Under the pieces are notes generated by a model. It was not told where the DNA came from and searched no databases. It was given only the letters and a program-made list of their open reading frames with translations. 39,040 bases of DNA from SZUA-254 sp035292425 (lineage in GTDB: Bacteria; Bacteroidota; Ignavibacteria; UBA10030; SZUA-254), in the NCBI GenBank assembly GCA_035292425.1, contig DATDQD010000300.1, positions 1 to 39,040 of the forward strand, given 5' to 3'. Shown in pieces: positions 9,415 to 17,127 of the stretch; positions within the stretch are counted from its first letter, which is position 1, and each line of letters opens with the position of its first letter. The position numbers and the translations under genes were made by a program.

Positions 9415-9612
9415 ATGAACCGTCCCGCCTCATTCGCCTCTGCGATCTTTCTCCTTGCCATCGCAGTGGGACATGTGCTCAGGATACTTTTCAACGTGCA
9501 GGTTATCGCCGGTGGATTCGTCATCCCGTTATGGCCAAGTGTCCCGGCCGTTTTCATCCCCGCCGCACTGGCGGTTTGGTTATTGAAAGAGCGTCGTGCG
9601 GCCGGGGGATGA
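9415..9612 (+). CDS. Small two-helix membrane protein
   Basis: A 65-residue protein starting at ATG 9415, with GGAGG 6 bases upstream, which decides the start over an earlier in-frame codon. It has two hydrophobic segments, about residues 7-24 and 31-57 (AIFLLAIAVGHVLRILF and IPLWPSVPAVFIPAALAVWLL), joined by an amphipathic turn. It ends in a charged KERRA tail. The SAIFLLxxxxHxLRxxFxVQV pattern is one I recall from short conserved bacterial membrane proteins without known function. The 268 bases before it contain no gene I can support. Confidence 0.6.
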   Translation: MNRPASFASAIFLLAIAVGHVLRILFNVQVIAGGFVIPLWPSVPAVFIPAALAVWLLKERRAAGG

Positions 9613-9676
9613 TCGTCCGACGACGCGCGCGGCCAAACCGAAGCATCGGTCTTCGCATAACACGGCACACAATACC

Positions 9677-10354
9677 ATGACACACATGAACCAGAAATCG
9701 GGCATGCTGTTCTTACTCTGCGAGTACCTCAGCAAGAACGGCTCGCCCGGCGCGCCATCACTCAAGAATATCCTCAGGTCCGTGTATTTCCGTTCGGCCT
9801 GGTACAGTAATGACCATGGGGAGCTGGAACGGATGTTTCATACCCTGAAGGACCCCTGGAACTTCGAAAGCTCCCGGTACGAACAGGAGCGTCTGAAGCT
9901 CCTCCTGGGGGAAGTCGAGCGCCACTCAAACGGGTCGATTCTCGAGGTCGGCTGCGCGGAAGGAGTATTTTCGTCCATGCTCTCCACGGTTACCCGACGG
10001 GTGGTGGGAATCGATGTGAGTCCGACCGCCGTCGCGAGAGCCAGGGAGCGTTGCCCCGGCATGACGTTCATGACCACAAGCCTGGAGGCTTTCGAACCCG
10101 AAGCGAAATTCGACCTGGTCGTTTGCGCGGAAACCCTGTATTACATCCAGGATGTCCGGGAGGCCATCAATAAACTCTCGTCTCTCGGCCGGCGTTGCAT
10201 CGTGAGCTATATCCAGCGTGAAGCGGGCCGTCTCGACGCCGAGATTGAAAAGATCCCGGGTGTCGAGATCCGGAGATATGAAATCGGAACCGCGATCCTC
10301 GGGCGCGGGATGGTCGCGGCGACGTGGGAAACGGAAAACGCCGCCGCGCCCTGA
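9677..10354 (+). CDS. NodS-like SAM-dependent methyltransferase
   Basis: A class I methyltransferase of 225 residues if read from ATG 9677. ATG 9686 is an equal alternative and no clear ribosome binding site distinguishes them. The SAM-binding motif I is ILEVGCAEGVFS. It is followed by VVGIDVSPTAVARAR (motif II) and FDLVVCAETLYYI (motif IV). The preceding DPWNFESSRYEQER segment is characteristic of the NodS family. Family members methylate amines or small metabolites; the substrate here is unknown. A downstream glycosyltransferase of the GT39 type lies 13 bases away on the same strand, so the pair may be co-transcribed and act on a cell-surface glycan, which is inference. Confidence 0.8.
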   Translation: MTHMNQKSGMLFLLCEYLSKNGSPGAPSLKNILRSVYFRSAWYSNDHGELERMFHTLKDPWNFESSRYEQERLKLLLGEVERHSNGSILEVGCAEGVFSSMLSTVTRRVVGIDVSPTAVARARERCPGMTFMTTSLEAFEPEAKFDLVVCAETLYYIQDVREAINKLSSLGRRCIVSYIQREAGRLDAEIEKIPGVEIRRYEIGTAILGRGMVAATWETENAAAP

Positions 10355-10367
10355 ACCGGAAGGGCGC

Positions 10368-11900
10368 ATGATCGGCATGCCGGACAGTCCCCCGCATTCC
10401 ATCCTCTGGTCCCTCTCGATTCTCGCGGTCGTCGTGCACCTGGCCTCCTCCGCGACGGGAGGGTACGGCATCTTCCGCGATGAGCTCTATTATATAGCCT
10501 GCGCAAACCACCCGGACATCGGTTATGTCGATCATCCCCCGCTGTCAATATGGCTGCTGGCGGCCTGGAAATTCCTGTTCGGCGATTCGCTCTTCTCCAT
10601 CCGGTTTCTCCCGGCCGTGTGCAGCGGGGCGACCGCGTACATCGCCGGCGTGCTGGCGATTGGGTTCGGAGGGGGAAGGTACGCGGCCTTCCTGGCGTGC
10701 CTGACTTCGATCTTCGCACCGATCCTTCTCGCTTTCTTCGGCATTTTCAGCATGAACGCGTTCGATCTTCCCCTTTGGGGGTGCGCATTTGTTGTTCTCC
10801 GGAGGATCGCGGAGACCCGCGAAGCGAAGTGGTGGTACCGGCTGGGTCTGATCATCGGGCTGGGGGCCCTGAACAAGATCAGCATGATCTGGCTCGGCGC
10901 CGGGATCTTTATCGGTACGCTGCTGACATCGCATCGCGCCTCCCTGAGATCGATGCCTCCCTGGATCGCCGGCGTCCTTGCGGCGTTGGTCTTCCTGCCG
11001 TTCGTCATCTGGAATCTCACGCACGATCTCGCTCACCTCGAGTTCATCCGCAACGCCTCCGCGGAGAAATACGCTTCACAAAACCCCGCGACATTCCTGG
11101 CCGGGTTGCTGATGCTCATGAACCCCCTCGCGGCCCCCGTCTGGCTTGCAGGATTCTGGTTCCTGACCGCCAACAGAGAGCACCGGATCGCAGGGTTCGC
11201 CGCATTGACTGTCCTCGCCATCCTGATCCTTAACGTCCATTCCAAACCGGAGTATTTTGCGGCAGCGATGACGGTTCTTCTTCCGGCGGGGTCCGTCCAG
11301 GTCGAGCGGTGGCTCAGGGGGAAATTCGTCCGATGGGCGCGGATTCCATACGTCGTCCTGGTGACGGCATTCGGAGTTCTCCTGACGCCTTTCACCGTCC
11401 CCATCCTGCCGGTTGATTCTTACATCGGTTACCAGGCCGCGCTGGGGCAAACCCCGGTTTCGAACGAAGGCCTGCGGCTGAGCGCCCTGCCGCAACACTA
11501 CGCAGATTGTTTCGGCTGGAAAGAGATGGCCGGCGTCGTCGCGGGCGTGTATTCGTCCCTCCCCGATTCGGAAAAGCAGCGCTGTCTCATCTACGGCCGG
11601 AACTACGGAGAGGCCGGATCCGTCGACTACTTCGGCCGGGAGGCCGGGCTCCCCCCGGCGATCAGTCAGCACAACAGCTACTGGTACTGGAGCCTGGAAC
11701 ACCTGGATCAGGATGTCACGATCATCGTCATCGGCGTGTCGAAAGAAGAATTGCTGGACGATTTCGGCTACGTCCGGGAGGCCGGGATCATCCAATCCGG
11801 TTATGCGATGCCATACGAAAGAGATCTTCCTGTGACGATTTGCAGGAAACTCCGCAGGCCGTTCATCGATATCTGGAACGGAAGGAGAGTCTTTATATAA
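10368..11900 (+). CDS. GT39/ArnT-like membrane glycosyltransferase
   Basis: A 510-residue integral membrane protein of the dolichyl-phosphate-mannose mannosyltransferase / ArnT superfamily. The first periplasmic loop carries the hallmark acidic pair and aromatic context (YGIFRDELYYIACANHP, then GYVDHPPLSIWL). About ten further hydrophobic segments follow up to about residue 400, then a soluble C-terminal domain of about 120 residues. ATG 10368, with GGAAGG upstream, is preferred over an earlier in-frame codon that would overlap the methyltransferase by 137 bases. Members move a sugar from a polyprenyl-phosphate carrier to protein or lipid on the outer face of the membrane. The acceptor cannot be deduced. 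The last codons lie in an AT-rich palindrome, CTTTATATAAAG. Confidence 0.85.
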   Translation: MIGMPDSPPHSILWSLSILAVVVHLASSATGGYGIFRDELYYIACANHPDIGYVDHPPLSIWLLAAWKFLFGDSLFSIRFLPAVCSGATAYIAGVLAIGFGGGRYAAFLACLTSIFAPILLAFFGIFSMNAFDLPLWGCAFVVLRRIAETREAKWWYRLGLIIGLGALNKISMIWLGAGIFIGTLLTSHRASLRSMPPWIAGVLAALVFLPFVIWNLTHDLAHLEFIRNASAEKYASQNPATFLAGLLMLMNPLAAPVWLAGFWFLTANREHRIAGFAALTVLAILILNVHSKPEYFAAAMTVLLPAGSVQVERWLRGKFVRWARIPYVVLVTAFGVLLTPFTVPILPVDSYIGYQAALGQTPVSNEGLRLSALPQHYADCFGWKEMAGVVAGVYSSLPDSEKQRCLIYGRNYGEAGSVDYFGREAGLPPAISQHNSYWYWSLEHLDQDVTIIVIGVSKEELLDDFGYVREAGIIQSGYAMPYERDLPVTICRKLRRPFIDIWNGRRVFI

Positions 11901-11953
11901 AGAATCGGGGAGGGCCGATCGATTTTCGATTTCTTTCGTTACATTCCTCTACC

Positions 11954-12625
11954 ATGCTCGATCGCATAACTGACGGACGCACCGACCTGGTGTTCGATTA
12001 TATCGCGGCGGGGAATCCCCCCGATTCGAAGGACGCGGACGGGGTGTCTCTGATTCAATGGTGCGCCTACTACGGGGACGTGAGCGCGATTCGATTCCTG
12101 CTCTCCCGCGGCGAATCGCTCGGATCGCTCGGGGAGAATTTTGATCTGAACGGCGCCGCGTTCCATGGACACTGGCGGCTCTGTCAGTTCCTCGTCGAGC
12201 GCGGCGCCAACGTCAACCATCCCCTCCCGGAGACCGGAGAAACTCCCCTGCACGCCGCCTTATGTACCGCGAAACGGGCCCGGCACGATCGCGTCGTCAG
12301 GGTCCTCCTCGCCGGCGGCGCCGATCCGAATCGTTCGACGAAGGCATCGGCCCCCACGGGTTGCTTCATGCGGGACTGCAGAACAAAAGCCGAAACACCC
12401 CTTCACCGCGCCGCAGCCTTCGGCGGCGAGGAAACCATCCGGCTTCTTCTGGATGCGGGCGCGATCATCGACGCACGCGACATGAACGGGGATTCTCCCC
12501 TCAGCTGGGCGGGCTGGCACCTGCGTCCCGATTCCATTCTGAGGAAACTGTGCTTCGGCGAATTTTCCGTTCATCCCGAACGGCGCACCATGGCAGACTC
12601 CCGGCGCGGGAACCCGGGGGTTTGA
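11954..12625 (+). CDS. Ankyrin-repeat protein
   Basis: A 223-residue protein built almost wholly of ankyrin repeats. Recognisable units include DADGVSLIQWCAYYGDVSAI, the GAAFHGHWRLCQFLVERGANV unit (spanning slightly over one repeat edge), TPLHAAL, VRVLLAGGADPN, TPLHRAAAFGGEETIRLLL and GDSPLSWAGW. About five repeats cover residues 20-200. There is no signal peptide, so it is probably cytoplasmic. The ATG at 11954 is the first codon consistent with the fold; no strong ribosome binding site precedes it. Ankyrin proteins mediate protein contacts and no partner can be named. It lies 53 bases after the GT39 gene and 3 bases before a putative lipoprotein gene. Confidence 0.85.
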   Translation: MLDRITDGRTDLVFDYIAAGNPPDSKDADGVSLIQWCAYYGDVSAIRFLLSRGESLGSLGENFDLNGAAFHGHWRLCQFLVERGANVNHPLPETGETPLHAALCTAKRARHDRVVRVLLAGGADPNRSTKASAPTGCFMRDCRTKAETPLHRAAAFGGEETIRLLLDAGAIIDARDMNGDSPLSWAGWHLRPDSILRKLCFGEFSVHPERRTMADSRRGNPGV

Positions 12626-12628
12626 GAC

Positions 12629-13195
12629 ATGACATCCAGGATCATCCTCCCGATCCATTTTATCCCCCTGCTCCTGGCAGCGGGTTGCGGCCCATCGGAT
12701 GACGGGTTCCGTTTTCACGGCGACTACGAGGCGGCACGTTCAGGGTACCGGATACAGATGCTGTCCGAGGGATACGTCGAACAGGGTCACGACATCGCCC
12801 GATCGGCCTTCGCGATCGTGCAATTCTGCCCGACCAGAAATTCCAACGCCATATTTCTCAGGATGACGCTCACGGCCGCTCCCGACCAGTCGATCAGGAT
12901 GGCATGCAGGGACCTGGGGCTCCAGGGCGTGGAGTGGAACTGGAAAACCTCTGAGGGGCTTTTACGGGGTCTGCTCTCATCGGCCGGTTACAGGACGCTT
13001 GATCCCGCCGAACTTCTCGGCAGCGTGAAAGTCATCGAGAGTTCTCTGAGCGGCCCGAAGGGCGTGGTCCTCAGGGGGCAGATCGAATCCCTGCGGGTTC
13101 TCCGGGCGGATATCGAATTCGGATACGACGTGGCGAAAGACAAGCCGCCCGGCGAATGGATCGAACCGTCGGAGGTGATGGGTTGTGTACAATGA
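12629..13195 (+). CDS. Putative lipoprotein of unknown function
   Basis: A 188-residue protein with a short leader and a good lipobox, LLAAGC, with Cys at about residue 20. I do not recognise the mature part. It contains two further Cys-containing segments (QFCPTRNSN and MACRDLGLQG), a WNWKTSEGLLRGLL helix and a GYRTLDPAELL segment, and ends with GCVQ. The pattern suggests a small alpha/beta periplasmic domain, but this is a guess. It starts 3 bases after the ankyrin gene stop and ends 13 bases before a TauE/SafE gene, so all three may share a transcript. Confidence 0.6.
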   Translation: MTSRIILPIHFIPLLLAAGCGPSDDGFRFHGDYEAARSGYRIQMLSEGYVEQGHDIARSAFAIVQFCPTRNSNAIFLRMTLTAAPDQSIRMACRDLGLQGVEWNWKTSEGLLRGLLSSAGYRTLDPAELLGSVKVIESSLSGPKGVVLRGQIESLRVLRADIEFGYDVAKDKPPGEWIEPSEVMGCVQ

Positions 13196-13208
13196 TCAGA
13201 GCGGTTGA

Positions 13209-13946
13209 ATGGAATTTATCACCGTCGCCTCGCTGACCCTGCTGATTCTCGCGGCCGCCCTGTTATACTCCTCCGTGGGACACGCGGGAGCATCGGGGTA
13301 TCTTGCGGTGATGGCGCTCTTCGGGGTCGCTCCCACGGTGATGAAACCGACGGCCCTCGCCCTCAATATCCTCGTCGCCGCGATCGCCTTCACGATGTTC
13401 TACCGGGCCGGGTGCTTTTCGTGGTCCATCTTCTGGCCCTTCGCGCTCGGCGCCGTGCCGTCCGCATTCATCGGGGGAAGCCTGACCCTTCCGGGAAACG
13501 TCTATAAGATCGTCGTCGGACTCGTCCTCCTGTATGCCGCCGTCCGGCTGTTCCTCGCGACCAGGCAGCCGGACTCCACGACCAAACCGCTGCCGGCCGG
13601 TATTGCCGTCCTCCTGGGAATCGGCATCGGGTTTCTCTCCGGCCTGACCGGCGTCGGCGGCGGCATCTTCCTGAGCCCCCTGCTTCTCTTCATGGGATGG
13701 GCCGATGCCCGAAAAACCTCGGGCGTCTCCTCCGCGTTCATCTTCGTCAATTCAGTAGCGGGATTGCTCGGACATTATTCCTCCGTCGCGAACCTGCCCG
13801 CCGCAATTCCAGTCTGGGCGGCGGCGGCGGGAGCGGGCGGCCTGGTTGGCGCGCGGTACGGCAGCAGCCGGTTCAGCGGTCTTGCGATCAGGCGGATACT
13901 CTCGGCCGTGCTCGTCATCGCGGGCCTGAAAATGATCTTTACATGA
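13209..13946 (+). CDS. TauE/SafE-family anion exporter, full length
   Basis: A 245-residue integral membrane protein with the two-repeat layout of the TauE/SafE (DUF81) family. Repeat one contains SSVGHAGASGYLAVMALFG and repeat two contains GFLSGLTGVGGGIFLSPLL, the typical glycine-rich turn. About eight hydrophobic segments are visible. Members export sulfite, sulfoacetate or related organosulfur anions; the substrate here is not evident. Nearby genes show no sulfur pathway. A half-length relative occurs at 21014-21376. It starts 13 bases after the previous gene stop. Confidence 0.85.
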   Translation: MEFITVASLTLLILAAALLYSSVGHAGASGYLAVMALFGVAPTVMKPTALALNILVAAIAFTMFYRAGCFSWSIFWPFALGAVPSAFIGGSLTLPGNVYKIVVGLVLLYAAVRLFLATRQPDSTTKPLPAGIAVLLGIGIGFLSGLTGVGGGIFLSPLLLFMGWADARKTSGVSSAFIFVNSVAGLLGHYSSVANLPAAIPVWAAAAGAGGLVGARYGSSRFSGLAIRRILSAVLVIAGLKMIFT

Positions 13947-13987
13947 TTTTCGCGCCCAGACATCACGCATCGGAAAGGTTCTGAAGG

Positions 13988-14497
13988 ATGGATCCCATCG
14001 GCAAAAGTCCCATCGCGACGCTTGTTCTGATCTCCGGGAAACTGGCCATGGTCGGCTGCTGGCTCTTCCTCCTGGTCAAAGACAACGACATTGCGGCTAT
14101 GGCATACGACGGCCCCGTCACGCGGGTGATCGGATTGATGCTCTTCGCCGCGGGCATCGCGCTGATAACCCTCTCCTTCATCTTTCTGGGCAAATCGGTC
14201 TCCGTCGGACTTCCCGAATCGGAAACCGAGCTCAAGACCCGGGGCGTCTACAGGATCAGCCGCAATCCGATGTACCTTGCCGTATACCTGATGTGCGCGG
14301 GGTCGTGTTGCATCGCGATCCACCCGTTGAACCTGTTCCTGTTTGCCGTCACCGTTGCTGTTCACCATCGCATCATCCTCAAGGAGGAGTTGTTCCTTGA
14401 AGCGCGGTTCGGGCGCCGGTACGTGGACTATAAGAGCCGGGTCCCGAGATATTTCGGATGGACGTCGTCGATGGCGCGGAGAAACGAAAACACATAA
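13988..14497 (+). CDS. ICMT/PEMT-like membrane methyltransferase
   Basis: A 169-residue membrane protein. The N-terminal half has two or three hydrophobic segments. The C-terminal half carries the isoprenylcysteine carboxyl methyltransferase signature: TRGVYRISRNPMYLA, then the hydrophobic VAVHHRIILKEE and FGRRYVDYKSRVPRYF. In the family these form the SAM-binding site at the membrane face. Bacterial members methylate lipids or small lipophilic substrates; the substrate is not known here. It sits 41 bases after the TauE gene and 12 bases before a small lipoprotein gene on the same strand. Confidence 0.85.
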   Translation: MDPIGKSPIATLVLISGKLAMVGCWLFLLVKDNDIAAMAYDGPVTRVIGLMLFAAGIALITLSFIFLGKSVSVGLPESETELKTRGVYRISRNPMYLAVYLMCAGSCCIAIHPLNLFLFAVTVAVHHRIILKEELFLEARFGRRYVDYKSRVPRYFGWTSSMARRNENT

Positions 14498-14509
14498 CAA
14501 GGACGCACA

Positions 14510-14803
14510 ATGAAAAACGTGTTCACTTCATCAGCCGCATTTACGCTTGCGCTGGCACTCAACGGCTGTTTCCCGGGCGGAGGGACATATGCCCCCTTCG
14601 AACCCGCCGGCTTTTTCTCGGGGATCTGGCATGGCTGGATCGCCCCCCTATCGCTGATTATCAGTATCTTCAGTGACGGGGTCAGGCTTTACGAACCGTT
14701 CAATACCGGCTGGTGGTACGATTTCGGATTTTACATGGCGGTCATTTCGGGGTTCGGCGGCCTGGCATTATCGAGGAAGAAGAAAAACAGGGATGGACAC
14801 TGA
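14510..14803 (+). CDS. Small conserved membrane lipoprotein
   Basis: A 97-residue protein with an N-terminal hydrophobic leader and a lipobox-like LNGC at about residues 17-20. A hydrophobic segment follows around IAPLSLIISIFSDGVRL. A second one, FGFYMAVISGFGGLALS, is capped by a basic KKKNR tail. The YEPFNTGWWYDFGFY segment is a pattern I recall in short bacterial membrane proteins of unknown function. The start is supported by AAGGA 11 bases upstream. It overlaps, in another frame, the beginning of the S9-peptidase relic that follows. Confidence 0.65.
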   Translation: MKNVFTSSAAFTLALALNGCFPGGGTYAPFEPAGFFSGIWHGWIAPLSLIISIFSDGVRLYEPFNTGWWYDFGFYMAVISGFGGLALSRKKKNRDGH

Positions 14804-14898
14804 TCCTGATCATGCACGGGAGCTCCGACTGGAGGGTGTCTCCGGGGCTGGCGTTTGACCTTGTGAAAAGGTTGTACCGCGTGAAACACCCGGTGCGT
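14800..14898 (+). pseudogene. Relic of an S9/prolyl-oligopeptidase C-terminus
   Basis: About 33 residues in the frame of 14800 read LILIMHGSSDWRVSP, then GLAFDLVKRLYRVKHPVR. This is the Asp-containing block found near the C-terminus of prolyl oligopeptidase-type hydrolases (HGxxDxRVxxxxxxxLxxxLYxxKxPxR). No catalytic Ser block precedes it, because upstream bases code for the small lipoprotein in another frame. The usual GxDHG block does not follow. I read it as the tail of a deleted peptidase gene. The nearest intact relative in the window is at 18132-20060. Its frame runs on to a TGA at 14965-14967 that overlaps the CDF start. Confidence 0.55.
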
Positions 14899-14963
14899 GC
14901 GGGACGGGAAACCGCGGCCCGACCTCGCGCCGCACGGCAATTGATGACCGAACGATCTCAGGA

Positions 14964-15881
14964 ATGACAGGGATGCCGGCGAACCATCCGTCTCAACTCG
15001 GCCTCCGCACCATTGTGTGGGGCATTCTGACCAACACGCTCCTCGCGGTCACCAAGGCGATCGCCGGGATCCTCGGCAATTCGTATGCCCTCATCGCCGA
15101 CGCCATCGAATCCACCACCGACATCGCGAGCTCCCTCATCGTATGGGGCGGACTGAAAATCTCCGGCCTTCCCCCCGACGAGGACCACCCGTACGGCCAC
15201 GGGAAGGCAGAGCCCCTCGCGGCAACGGTCATTTCCCTGGCCCTCTTCGCCGCCGCCGCCGGGATCGCCATCCAGAGCATCAGGGAGATCGTCACCCCCC
15301 ACCACGCACCCGCGCCCTTCACGCTCGCGGTCCTCCTGATCGTCGTGATTGTGAAGGAGGGGTTATACCGTTTCGTGTTCAATGTAGGGAGGAGCATCCG
15401 GAGCACGGCGGTGAAAAGCGACGCGTGGCACCACCGGAGCGACGCCATCACGTCGGCCGCTGCGGCCATCGGCATCGCGATCGCACTGATCGGTGGCGTT
15501 GGATACGAGAGCGCCGACGACTGGGCCGCACTCTTCGCCTCGGGGATCATCGTGGTCAACGCGTTCCGGATCCTCCGTCCCGCGATCAACGAAGTCATGG
15601 ACCGGGCGCCGTCGCCGGACATCGAACACGCTGTCCGGGAGGTAGCGGTCCGCGTCGCCGGCGTCGTGGGTCTGGACAAGTGTTTCGTCAGGAAAATGGG
15701 TTTTTCGTACTACGTGGACCTTCACGTCACCGTCGACGGACAGCTCACCGTGCGCGCGGGGCACGATATCGCCCGCGAGGTGAAAAAGTCCATCCTCGCG
15801 TCGCGATCCGACGTCGCCGACGTACTCATCCATATCGAGCCTTCGGACCTCCTGAAGGAGGGCATGCACGGAGCGCAGTGA
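14964..15881 (+). CDS. Cation diffusion facilitator (CDF) transporter
   Basis: A 305-residue protein with six expected membrane segments and a cytoplasmic C-terminal domain. Metal-site motifs are clear: IADAIESTTDIASS in TM2 (CDF proteins usually have HxxxD; here the first ligand region reads ADAIE), the HPYGHGKAEPLA loop after TM3, and WHHRSDAITS in TM5 with the HxxxD pair. The C-terminal part (about residues 215-300) has the usual ferredoxin-like domain pattern with DLHVTVDG and VLIHIEPS. Members export Zn, Cd, Co, Fe or Mn with proton antiport. The starts at 14964 and 14973 are both plausible; I use the first. It lies just after the S9 relic. Confidence 0.9.
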   Translation: MTGMPANHPSQLGLRTIVWGILTNTLLAVTKAIAGILGNSYALIADAIESTTDIASSLIVWGGLKISGLPPDEDHPYGHGKAEPLAATVISLALFAAAAGIAIQSIREIVTPHHAPAPFTLAVLLIVVIVKEGLYRFVFNVGRSIRSTAVKSDAWHHRSDAITSAAAAIGIAIALIGGVGYESADDWAALFASGIIVVNAFRILRPAINEVMDRAPSPDIEHAVREVAVRVAGVVGLDKCFVRKMGFSYYVDLHVTVDGQLTVRAGHDIAREVKKSILASRSDVADVLIHIEPSDLLKEGMHGAQ

Positions 15882-15970
15882 GGACGGACTTCTTTCAAAC
15901 CGGCTTCCTGTCAGGACATTTTTCTCCAATGTTTCGTACCTTCCACCATCACACCTGAAAGGAACCGACC

Positions 15971-16153
15971 ATGTGGGACACCGTCGGCAGCATCGCCGCC
16001 GTCATCGTCATTATTTTGTTGTTTGAACTCCTTGGACTCCCCGACTGGATCAGGAAGACGTTCAAGGAGAAAGAGGCCAACGGGGCGATGGCCCGGAAGC
16101 TCGAGGAACTCGAATCGAGGGTCGGCTCGCTCGAGGGCAAGACTCCGCGATGA
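15971..16153 (+). CDS. Small membrane-anchored coiled-coil protein
   Basis: A 60-residue protein: one transmembrane helix (GSIAAVIVIILLFELLGL) followed by a basic-acidic amphipathic segment with a short coiled-coil pattern (MARKLEELESRVGSLEGK). AAAGGAA lies 7 bases upstream. It overlaps the next gene in an ATGA, which suggests translational coupling. It resembles short phage-shock or septum-type anchors only in layout. I name no function. Confidence 0.6.
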   Translation: MWDTVGSIAAVIVIILLFELLGLPDWIRKTFKEKEANGAMARKLEELESRVGSLEGKTPR

Positions 16154-17007
16154 GGAAACTCGCCCGACTGTTCCTCCTCCTCGCCGCACAGAGCATCGTT
16201 TTCGCCCATCCGGGTGTCGCGATCGTCGCGGATTCCAGAGGCAACGTCTATTATACAGACCTCAACCAGGTCTGGTGCCTCTCCCCGGCGGGGAAAAAGA
16301 CCGTCGCGGTGAGGGACGTCCACACGCACGAACTCTGGATCGATTCCCTCGATAATCTCTATGGCGAACATCTCTGGTACGAAGGCGACGCCTCCGGGAA
16401 GTGGGGCCACCGCGTCTGGAAACGCACCCCGGGGGGTACCGTGACCGATATCATTCCGTCACGGCAGGGCTTCCGCGACGACTTCGACGACTTTCACTTC
16501 GTACGGGACCGGGCCGGAAACATGTACTGGGCTGACGAAGACAGCGTCACCGTAATCCGGAAACGCACACCGGGAGGGAGGGCCACCGACATCCTGCGAA
16601 AGGTAATGAGGCGCGCCGGGTGGATGACGGTCTCGCCCGGCGGAACGGTTTACCTCGTTGACGGCGACGACCTCATCGCCATCGCTCCCGGCGGGGAGGC
16701 AAGGACGGTGGCGCGTGGCGTCACCACCGACGAGCAGGGACGCCCGGCCACCTACGACCGGCACGCCGTCATGGGACTCTGGACGGATTGGGAGGAAAAC
16801 GTTTATCTGGCGATTCCGGAACGGGACTGCATAAAGCGGATCGGGCCCGGCGGCGGGACGACGGTCCTGGACCGCAGCAGCTCCCCCTGGAAACCCTCCG
16901 GCGCCCTGATCGATGCGAGGGGAGACCTCTGGGTCCTCGAGTATTCCCCGCTCAACACCGTCCGCGTACGCCAGGTTCAGCGAAACGGGGTCACCCGGAT
17001 ACATTGA
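16150..17007 (+). CDS. Exported NHL/SMP-30-like propeller protein
   Basis: A 285-residue protein with a signal peptide (MRKLARLFLLLAAQ, cleavage near VFAHP) and propeller-like repeats: VAIVADSRGNVYYTDLNQ, ELWIDSLDNLYGEHLW, DRAGNMYWADED, VSPGGTVYLVDGDD, TDWEENVYLAIPE and DARGDLWVLEY. That is about six blades of NHL or SMP-30/gluconolactonase type. I see no complete metal-binding set, so a binding role is as likely as an enzyme. Its ATG overlaps the stop of the small coiled-coil gene. Three codons after its TGA, in the same frame, a piece of an RDD protein begins. Confidence 0.7.
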   Translation: MRKLARLFLLLAAQSIVFAHPGVAIVADSRGNVYYTDLNQVWCLSPAGKKTVAVRDVHTHELWIDSLDNLYGEHLWYEGDASGKWGHRVWKRTPGGTVTDIIPSRQGFRDDFDDFHFVRDRAGNMYWADEDSVTVIRKRTPGGRATDILRKVMRRAGWMTVSPGGTVYLVDGDDLIAIAPGGEARTVARGVTTDEQGRPATYDRHAVMGLWTDWEENVYLAIPERDCIKRIGPGGGTTVLDRSSSPWKPSGALIDARGDLWVLEYSPLNTVRVRQVQRNGVTRIH

Positions 17008-17100
17008 AGCGACGCCATGTTCAACCCCAACCGCCGCACCGTGCACGACAGGATCGCCGAGACGATCGTCGTGCTCGACCGGAAACAGCCGGGCAGTTGA
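17008..17100 (+). pseudogene. Relic of an RDD-family C-terminus
   Basis: The 30 codons after the propeller gene stop, in the same frame, read SDAMFNPNRRTVHDRIAET, then IVVLDRKQPGS and TGA. This is the conserved C-terminal end of RDD membrane proteins (FNPxRRxxHDxIAGTxVV), with the usual Gly changed to Glu. No membrane helices of an RDD domain precede it. It is either a deleted gene's tail or a 27-residue peptide from ATG 17017. A relic is simpler. It stands 27 bases before the CorA start. Confidence 0.6.
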
Positions 17101-17127
17101 CCGGCAGGAACGGAGGACACCTCTCCC

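Noticed and set aside
11891..11902. Perfect palindrome CTTTATATAAAG at the end of the GT39 gene
   Set aside because: It is a short AT palindrome that includes the stop codon. It could be a promoter element for the ankyrin gene but has no supporting -35 or second copy.
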